NCBI GenBank assembly: GCA_946408145.1
Contig: CAMJQX010000123.1
Location: 1 to 5,142, forward strand
Reading direction: 5' to 3'
Origin: an uncultured Clostridia bacterium
Lineage (GTDB): Bacteria; Bacillota_A; Clostridia; Oscillospirales; Oscillospiraceae
Length of the DNA stretch: 5,142 nucleotides
Shown: in pieces, positions 1 through 5,142 of the stretch
How the letters are laid out: the number at the start of each line of letters is the position of its first letter
Numbering within the stretch: the stretch's first letter is position 1
Program-made: the position numbers and the translations under genes
Notes under the pieces: model-generated
Databases searched by the model: none
What the model saw: the letters and a program-made list of their open reading frames with translations, nothing else
Told to the model about the DNA's origin: nothing

Positions 1-8
1 ATATCACA

Positions 9-1307
9 TTACGCTTTCGCGCAGCTTCCCAGAAATGCGAGGCTCTCTTTCGGCGTGCGCGTCTGCGTGGCGCGATCCACGGCGATGAGGCCGAAGGTCA
101 TCGAAAAGCCCTTCTGCCACTCGAAGTTGTCCATCAGGCTCCAGTGCATGTATCCCTTGACCGGGAGGCCGTCGTTCACACAGTTCTCCACACCGGCAAG
201 CGCGCGGCGGATGAACTCGACGCGGCGGCTGTCGTCCGAGACGGCCACGCCGTTTTCCGTGACGATCAGGTCGCCCTTGAAGTCCTCGTGTACGCGGCGG
301 AGCACATGCTCCAGCGCCTCGGGATAGAACTCGTAGTCCATCTGCGTCAGCTCCGCGCCCTCCGGGCAGGGCAGCTGTCCGGCAGGTCCGTACTGGGTGC
401 GGGTGTAGTTCTGCACGCCGAGGAAATCATCGTCCTGAATGAACGGCAGGTAGTGTCTGAACTCTTCATCCCAGGCCGCCTCGGCGAAGCTCTCCCCGCC
501 GGGCAGCGCCTGCAGATCGTGCATCGAGAGCGTGATGCCGACTTTGATGTTGGGATAGAGCGCCTTGATCGCCTCTTTTGCCGCCTGATGCGCGCGGAAG
601 ACCAGCGCGTCGCCCTCCGGCGTACGGGAGCTCACGAAGATCTGCGGCTGCGGCGTGCCGAAGGCCTGGGCGTTCTCCATGGCGGCGAACTTCGCGTTTT
701 CCATCATCTTCTCGAAGTTCATGCCCACCTGCACGGTGCCCTCCGCCTTCTTCGCCCCGGAGGCCGCGGCCTTCGCCGCCTGCTCGGCCATGAGCCGGAA
801 GCGCTTGGAAATGGCCGCCAGCTGCAATCCCATGTTGGCCTCGTTGATCGTGCAGATGTAGTTCAGCTCCGCGCCCAGCTTTTCGGTCACATAGGCGGCG
901 TAGCGGCGGAAGTACTCGACGGTGCTCTCCGCTTCCCAGCCGCCCTTGCGGATGAGCCACGCGGGAGAGGTGAAGTGCAGCAGCGTCACGATGGGCTCCA
1001 CGCCGTTTGCCTTGCAGCAGCGGATCACGTCGCGGTAGTGCTCGATCTCGCCCTCGTCGAACTGCCCTTCCTCCGGCTCGATGCGCGCCCACTCGATGGA
1101 AAAGCGGTAGGCGTTCAGCCCGGCCTCGGCCAGCAGTTTGATGTCCTCTTCATAGCGGTTATAGTGGTCGCAGGCCTCGCCGCTGGGCTCGGTGAAGCTC
1201 GTGTGCGGAAGCTGCTCCTGCAGCCAGTAATCGCTGTGGATATTGTTGCCCTCGACCTGATGGGCGGCGGTCGCCGCGCCGATTAGAAACCCTTTCGGAA
1301 ATGCCAT
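9..1307 (-). CDS. GH1 family beta-glycosidase (probable beta-glucosidase), complete
   Basis: A 432-residue protein, a little short of the 440-480 residues usual for GH1, covering one TIM-barrel domain. It should hydrolyse terminal beta-linked glucose (or galactose/fucose) with retention. Seen in the sequence: the N-terminal FPKGFLIGAATAAHQVEG block (Q17, E20); H111 in HFTSPAWL; the acid/base segment TINEAN with E156; N300-Y301 in GVQNYTR; the nucleophile motif TENG with E351; and the glycone-binding block HWSLMDNFEW (W389, E396, W397). The GF..TFGL..VD ending lacks the Ser-Lys-Tyr phosphate-binding pattern of 6-phospho-beta-glucosidases, so an unphosphorylated substrate is inferred. The usual NEP is NEA here. 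There is no signal peptide or membrane segment, so it is probably cytoplasmic. The ATG at 1307 is supported by an ideal AAGGAGG seven bases upstream. It is the last of the three genes seen, 12 bases after the GH43 stop and very likely cotranscribed with it. The family call is secure; the exact sugar and aglycone are not. Confidence 0.95.
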   Translation of the reverse strand: MAFPKGFLIGAATAAHQVEGNNIHSDYWLQEQLPHTSFTEPSGEACDHYNRYEEDIKLLAEAGLNAYRFSIEWARIEPEEGQFDEGEIEHYRDVIRCCKANGVEPIVTLLHFTSPAWLIRKGGWEAESTVEYFRRYAAYVTEKLGAELNYICTINEANMGLQLAAISKRFRLMAEQAAKAAASGAKKAEGTVQVGMNFEKMMENAKFAAMENAQAFGTPQPQIFVSSRTPEGDALVFRAHQAAKEAIKALYPNIKVGITLSMHDLQALPGGESFAEAAWDEEFRHYLPFIQDDDFLGVQNYTRTQYGPAGQLPCPEGAELTQMDYEFYPEALEHVLRRVHEDFKGDLIVTENGVAVSDDSRRVEFIRRALAGVENCVNDGLPVKGYMHWSLMDNFEWQKGFSMTFGLIAVDRATQTRTPKESLAFLGSCAKA

Positions 1308-1314
1308 GTTATAT

Positions 1315-1321
1315 CCTCCTT
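1315..1321 (-). promoter_or_regulatory. Ribosome binding site of the GH1 gene
   Basis: On the minus strand the sequence reads AAGGAGG, then the seven-base spacer ATATAAC, then the ATG at 1307. This is a full match to the anti-Shine-Dalgarno of 16S rRNA at good spacing. It overlaps the last two bases of the TAA stop of the GH43 gene (1322-1320), so ribosomes ending GH43 translation finish directly on the GH1 start site. This supports an operon with possible translational coupling, and it fixes the GH1 start. Confidence 0.85.
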
Positions 1322-3110
1322 ACAGTTTCACGCACTTGCCCGCCGTGATGCCGTTCTCGTTGAAGGCGTCCACCCGGACGTAAGTTTCGCGGCCCTTGAT
1401 CAGCGCGCCGACGCGCCGGGAACCGGCCTGAAAGACTATATAGCTGTGATAGAGCTTATCCGGTGAGGAACCGAAGAGAATGTTATAGCCCAGGGCGTCG
1501 GACTGCTCGGCGATCTGTACGATCATGTCGAGATCGCCCATCCGCGCCGCGGTGAAGACCGGCTCGGCAGGCTTCTCTCCGTCACCCAGGCCGAAAACGC
1601 GCAGGCCGGACACACAGGGGGCCTGTTCAAAAGGCACGGCCATGCCGCTGAGGCGCAGATACCGGGCGGCAAAGCCCTCCTCGCGCACGATGAGATCATG
1701 CGAAAGGTCGGTCCCGGCGTCGGACTTGTCCTCGATGACAAACCAGCTCTCGCCGTCCAGACTGCCCTCGAGCTTCCATTGGGTCGCATGCTCCGCTTCG
1801 TCGATGTAGCGCGCCTGTGAGCCGGGGCGGATCTCTCCCGGGCAGGGTACGTCGATCCTGTCGTCGGCAAAGTTGATCTGCACGGCGTGCACAGTGAAGC
1901 GCTTTCCGAGGTCGACGCACAGCCACTCGTCCCGGCTGTTCGTTGCCGCCCGCCACCAGGTCTGTACGTCCTCCTCCGTCGCCTTTTCCGGCTCATGGCC
2001 GTGGACGAAGGAAGAAGCGGCCGCCGCCTTGCCGGCGCTCAGCAGCATCCAGGCCGGATCGCGCCAGGGCTCGCCCTCAAGCGCCATCGGCCAGTCGCCG
2101 TAGCGCTGATTGCAGAAAAGCTCGCCGTCTTCATCAAAGCCCGCGGGCCAGAGACCCACGCGGCGCTCAAAGTCGTGATTTTTGGAGATGCGCATGGTCG
2201 CCGTGTGCCAGAAGCGTCCCTCCTTGTCCCGCATGGTCGAGCCGTGGCCCGCGCCGGGCAGGAAGCCGCCGGGCTTATAGGAATAAGGATTGTTTTCCGC
2301 CAGCCAGAAGGGACCGAGCGGGCTCTCGCCCACATAGACGCCGTCGGAATAGGTGTTGTACTGCGTGCCGGGGGCGGCATACTGGAGATAATACCTCCCC
2401 TCGTGCTTGTCCATCCAGGCGCCCTCGATATAGGGCTTGTCCGAGAACATCCCGCGGATCAGGGGGCGCACGTCGGCGGGAAGGTGTTCCTCCGGCACGC
2501 CCTGCGCCTTCACAAAGGCCTGATACTTCGCCTCGATCACTTCCGCAGCAGCGGGAAGAGTGCTATTATCCTCACCGATGCGCTCATAGCCGACCTCGTA
2601 GGGATGACCCTCCACGACCGCGACCTTCTCGCCCATGGGCAGCATCGTCTCGGGGTCGAGCTCGACGCCCCAGATCGGCGTCTCGTTGGAGCATCCCCAA
2701 TAGAAATACACACGCCCGTCGTCGTCAAGGAACAGGTTCGGGTCCCAGAACGGGAAGCTGCCCTCGAGCTTTTCATAGGGGCCGTTCAGGATATCCTTCG
2801 TGCGCCAGCGATCGCAGTTGTGCTCCCGCGCAGAGGCGCAGAAGTACACATAGTCCCCGATCACGCGCACGTCCGGCGCGTAATCATAGAGCGGCAGCTC
2901 GTCCGGCAGACGGCGGTTTTCCCAATTTGCCAGATCGTCCGAGACCCAGACGCCCAGCGTCATGGAGGCGAAGATGTAGTAGCGTCCCTTGAAGAGGATC
3001 ATCGAGGGATCGGCCGCCTCGCGGCAGATCTGCAGCGCGCCGCCCTTGCGGGGGTCGGCGTTGAACTGGTAGCGGTAGTTGACGTTGATGGGATTACAAT
3101 AATACTTCAT
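1320..3110 (-). CDS. GH43 family glycosidase with discoidin-like and FnIII-like C-terminal domains (beta-xylosidase / alpha-L-arabinofuranosidase type), complete
   Basis: A 596-residue protein counted from the chosen ATG. Residues about 25-350 form a GH43 five-bladed propeller. It carries the catalytic base D34 in EAADPSM, the pKa-modulating D123 in FWDPNLF, the general acid E229 in YIEGAWM, and H289 in GAGHGS, the position of the conserved His of the family. Residues about 360-508 look like an F5/8-type C (discoidin, CBM32-like) domain: note WLCVDLGKRF, WKLEGSLDGESW and ARYLRLSG. Residues about 515-596 resemble a fibronectin III fold. The family releases terminal L-arabinofuranose or D-xylose by inversion; which of these applies cannot be read from sequence. 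No signal peptide is seen. A longer form starting at ATG 3137 adds MPWTRESIA and also has GGAG upstream. I prefer 3110 because the residues from MKYYCNP onward look family-like and GGGAGAG precedes it. It overlaps the rhamnosidase gene and adjoins the GH1 gene, suggesting a common transcript. About 45 residues between D123 and E229 look like an insertion. Confidence 0.9.
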   Translation of the reverse strand: MKYYCNPINVNYRYQFNADPRKGGALQICREAADPSMILFKGRYYIFASMTLGVWVSDDLANWENRRLPDELPLYDYAPDVRVIGDYVYFCASAREHNCDRWRTKDILNGPYEKLEGSFPFWDPNLFLDDDGRVYFYWGCSNETPIWGVELDPETMLPMGEKVAVVEGHPYEVGYERIGEDNSTLPAAAEVIEAKYQAFVKAQGVPEEHLPADVRPLIRGMFSDKPYIEGAWMDKHEGRYYLQYAAPGTQYNTYSDGVYVGESPLGPFWLAENNPYSYKPGGFLPGAGHGSTMRDKEGRFWHTATMRISKNHDFERRVGLWPAGFDEDGELFCNQRYGDWPMALEGEPWRDPAWMLLSAGKAAAASSFVHGHEPEKATEEDVQTWWRAATNSRDEWLCVDLGKRFTVHAVQINFADDRIDVPCPGEIRPGSQARYIDEAEHATQWKLEGSLDGESWFVIEDKSDAGTDLSHDLIVREEGFAARYLRLSGMAVPFEQAPCVSGLRVFGLGDGEKPAEPVFTAARMGDLDMIVQIAEQSDALGYNILFGSSPDKLYHSYIVFQAGSRRVGALIKGRETYVRVDAFNENGITAGKCVKL

Positions 3111-5142
3111 AGCGATACTCTCCCGTGTCCACGGCATGTTTTTCTCCGTTCGGCAGCTCGATGCGCGCCGGAGCAGGAACGGAAATGTTGAAGATCAGCC
3201 TGTCGTTTTCATAGCGCCAGCCGCTTTTGACCGTGCCGAGAACGGTCTTTCTTTCTGCCCCGGCGAAGCCCAGCGAGGGATGCGGATGCGGCCGGATCGT
3301 GAGTGTTCCGGCGCGGAGCTGAATGCCGCAGATGCCGTCCAGCAGCCAGCCGGAGATCGCGCCGTAGGAATAGTGGTTTAAGGAATCGTGCACCGTGCCG
3401 TCGGGCCGCACGCCGTCCCAGGTCTCCCAGATCGTGGTGGCGCCGTGCTTGACCGCGTAGAGCCAGGAGGGGCACTCGGTCTGCAGCAGAAGCTTGTAGG
3501 CCGTGTCCGTGTGGCCGTGGTCAGAGAGCACCCGGCAGAGCTCAGGGGTGGAGAGGAAGCCGGTGTTCAGCTGATAATTGTTCTTGATCACCAGCTCGTT
3601 CAGCGCGTCGGCCGCGGCCTGCGCTTCCTCGCCCTCCAGCAGACCGAAGGCGACGGGACGCACGTACTCGCACTGGCGCTCGGAGCGGATCGCGCCGTTT
3701 TTCGTGCAGCAATGGCGATAAGCCTTCTTCGCGCCGTCCGCGATCTCTTTATATTTTTCCGCATCCTCCGCCTTGCCGAGGATCGAAGCGATCTCTGCCA
3801 GCAGCGAGGCGGACTTGAAGTAATAGGCCGTGGCGACCTCCGGCGCGCCGAACAGCATGGTTTTCTTCATCACGTCCATGTTGTCCACGCCGGGCTGGCA
3901 CCATTCGCCGAAGTGGAAGCCCTCGTCCACAAGGTATTTCTTATAAGGGTTCAAGAGATTGTGCGGCCGCGTTTTGGCGGCCCGCTTTTCGCAGAAAGCC
4001 AGCCATCGGCGCATCATCTCGTAGTTTTCTTCAAGGATCGTTTTATCGCCTGTGGCCTCATAAACGGCCCAGGGCACCAGCACGCAGGCGTCGCCCCAGC
4101 CCGCCGAGCCCTGCAGCATGTTGGAGATCATCGAGCCTGCGTTGTTCACCGGCGCGATGTTCTCCACCAGCCCGTCCTCGTGCTGAGCCAGGCGGCATTC
4201 GCCCAGCCACTTGCGCAGGATCGGCGCGCAGTCCATCAGCATCAGCCCGGTCGGCGCGAACACGCCCGCGTCGCCCGTCCAGCCCGCCCGCTCGCGGGTG
4301 GGGCAGTCGGTGGGGATATCGCAGAAGTTCGAACGCATCGACCAGAGGCTGTTTTCAAAAAGCCGATTTACGTCGGCGTTTCCGCATTCGAAGAAGGCGG
4401 TCTGCTCCATGTCGGAATAGACGGCGACAGCGGTAAAGCGCGCGTCCGTCAGGTCGACGTCGGTCTCGATCTTCGCATAGCGGAAGCCGAAGATCGTGAA
4501 GCGCGGCTTCCAGACGTTCAGACCGTCCCTGCAGATATACTCCAGCTTCTGCGGGATGCCGTTTTTGTTCCGGTCGCCGGGGTCGAAGTTCTTCTGAGTA
4601 AAATTCCCGTTCTCGTCCAGCGTCTCGCCGTGCCGGAGCGTCAGCTTCTGTCCAGCTTTGGCGTTCACGAAGATCTCGGTATAGCCCGCGAGGTTCTGCC
4701 CGAAGTCGATCACGGTCTCGCCGTTCGGCGTGGTAAGGAGCGTGCCTTCAAAGCGCTCGTGCTCGGTGATCGGCACGAAGGCCTCGCCGCAAAGGTTTTC
4801 ATAGCCGAAGTCCCGCACGGTGACATAGTGCCAGTCGGCGATCGTCTCCCGGCGGGCGTCATAGGCTTCGCCCTGCTGGAGATCGTTCTCACGCGTCGGG
4901 CCGCTCTGGCTGGCCTCCCAGCTCTCGTCGCTGCAGAGGACGGCCTCGCCGTCGATCTCCAGCTGGCAGAGCAGCGCCAAATCCTCGCCGTAGAAGTTCC
5001 GCAGCCCGTCGATGCCCACGCTACCGCGATACCAGCCGTCGCCGATGGTGACAAGCAGCTCGTTTTCGCCTTCGCGGAGCAGCTCGGACACGTCATAGGC
5101 CTGCACGCACAGGCGCTTATGGTAGTCTCCCGTTCCGGGCGC
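3094..5142 (-). CDS. GH78 family alpha-L-rhamnosidase, 5' end cut off by the window edge
   Basis: 682 residues are visible. The frame stays open to the right edge with no start: residues APGTGDYHKRLC precede the first possible start, a GTG at 5106 that lies inside a conserved block. Full GH78 proteins are commonly near 900 residues, so roughly 200 are missing. The enzyme removes terminal alpha-L-rhamnose from plant glycosides or rhamnogalacturonan pieces, inverting the anomer. Order of parts, numbered from the first visible residue: N-terminal beta domain with DYHKRL and GDGWYRG (to about 120); a second beta domain with VIDFGQNLAGY (about 130-245); an (alpha/alpha)6 catalytic barrel (about 248-608); and a C-terminal beta domain. 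The barrel holds DCPTRERAGWTGD, with general acid E284 (codon 4293-4291) plus D279 and D291, and ATTIWETWDG with probable general base E573 (codon 3426-3424), followed by NHYSYG with H590. All expected catalytic residues are present. The stop lies 17 bases inside the GH43 gene. About 19 cysteines would suit a reducing cytoplasm, but export cannot be judged without the N-terminus. Confidence 0.93.
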   Translation of the reverse strand, partial: APGTGDYHKRLCVQAYDVSELLREGENELLVTIGDGWYRGSVGIDGLRNFYGEDLALLCQLEIDGEAVLCSDESWEASQSGPTRENDLQQGEAYDARRETIADWHYVTVRDFGYENLCGEAFVPITEHERFEGTLLTTPNGETVIDFGQNLAGYTEIFVNAKAGQKLTLRHGETLDENGNFTQKNFDPGDRNKNGIPQKLEYICRDGLNVWKPRFTIFGFRYAKIETDVDLTDARFTAVAVYSDMEQTAFFECGNADVNRLFENSLWSMRSNFCDIPTDCPTRERAGWTGDAGVFAPTGLMLMDCAPILRKWLGECRLAQHEDGLVENIAPVNNAGSMISNMLQGSAGWGDACVLVPWAVYEATGDKTILEENYEMMRRWLAFCEKRAAKTRPHNLLNPYKKYLVDEGFHFGEWCQPGVDNMDVMKKTMLFGAPEVATAYYFKSASLLAEIASILGKAEDAEKYKEIADGAKKAYRHCCTKNGAIRSERQCEYVRPVAFGLLEGEEAQAAADALNELVIKNNYQLNTGFLSTPELCRVLSDHGHTDTAYKLLLQTECPSWLYAVKHGATTIWETWDGVRPDGTVHDSLNHYSYGAISGWLLDGICGIQLRAGTLTIRPHPHPSLGFAGAERKTVLGTVKSGWRYENDRLIFNISVPAPARIELPNGEKHAVDTGEYRYEVLL
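3118..3124 (-). promoter_or_regulatory. Probable ribosome binding site of the GH43 gene
   Basis: The minus strand reads GGGAGAG followed by the seven-base spacer TATCGCT and the ATG at 3110. The site lies inside the last codons of the rhamnosidase gene. A competing GGAG at 3147-3144, six bases before the in-frame ATG at 3137, could serve a nine-residue longer product. The match here is purine-rich but not a perfect AGGAGG, so start choice rests partly on protein resemblance. Confidence 0.55.

Noticed and set aside
1..8. Possible terminator or operon end after the GH1 stop
   Set aside because: Only eight bases remain after the stop, with no room for a hairpin. Nothing can be claimed.
144..1286. 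Plus-strand open frame of 380 codons opposite the GH1 gene
   Set aside because: The opposite strand encodes a GH1 protein with all its motifs across the same stretch. The plus-strand translation is rich in Arg, Leu, Val and His with no recognisable domain, typical of the mirror frame of a GC-rich gene.
9..1307. 6-phospho-beta-glucosidase (PTS-linked) reading of the GH1 gene
   Set aside because: The C-terminal region after the FEW motif reads GFSMTFGLIAVD and lacks the Ser, Lys and Tyr that hold the 6-phosphate in that subgroup. No PTS gene is visible in the window.
1887..3191. Plus-strand open frame of 434 codons (and another of 349 codons at 1943-2992) opposite the GH43 gene
   Set aside because: These mirror the GH43 coding strand, whose catalytic residues and domains are intact. 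The antisense translations are Arg/Pro- or Val/Leu-rich and low in complexity, with no family resemblance. Lack of stops is expected from GC-rich codon use.
5104..5106. GTG at 5106 as the real start of the rhamnosidase
   Set aside because: The frame continues upstream to the window edge with APGTGDYHKRLC, which matches the conserved N-terminal rhamnosidase block just before the QAYDV segment. The gene is therefore truncated by the window, not started here.

Overview
The window reads as a piece of a glycoside-degrading operon from a bacterium. It is GC-rich by eye, and its three genes all lie on the minus strand with almost no spacing. The strong AAGGAGG-type ribosome binding site, the family types and the lack of visible export signals fit an anaerobic gut-type Firmicute (Clostridia). 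That assignment is an inference from style and remembered family resemblance, not from a marker gene.

In order of transcription (right to left): (1) positions 5142 to 3094, the 3' three quarters or so of a family GH78 alpha-L-rhamnosidase, open at the right edge of the window; (2) positions 3110 to 1320, a complete family GH43 enzyme (beta-xylosidase / alpha-L-arabinofuranosidase type) with a discoidin-like carbohydrate-binding domain and a short fibronectin III-like tail, its start overlapping the end of the rhamnosidase gene by 17 bases; (3) positions 1307 to 9, a complete family GH1 beta-glycosidase (beta-glucosidase type), starting 12 bases after the GH43 stop. Only 8 bases follow the GH1 stop, so no terminator, downstream gene or operon end can be judged. 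The promoter and any regulator or transporter lie outside the window. There is no gene-free stretch longer than about 12 bases.

Together the enzymes would strip terminal alpha-L-rhamnose, a pentose (L-arabinose or D-xylose) and beta-linked glucose or a similar sugar from a plant-derived molecule. Plausible targets are rhamnosylated plant glycosides (flavonoid rutinosides, saponins) or small pectin-derived oligosaccharides. The GH43 and GH1 proteins have no visible signal peptide, so they most likely act in the cytoplasm on imported substrates. All three enzymes retain the catalytic residues expected of their families. I see no RNA gene, mobile element, CRISPR array or repeat, and no evidence for a wholly new system. 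The points most worth a second look are the combination of enzymes, an apparent insertion in the GH43 catalytic domain, and the NEA variant of the GH1 acid/base motif.
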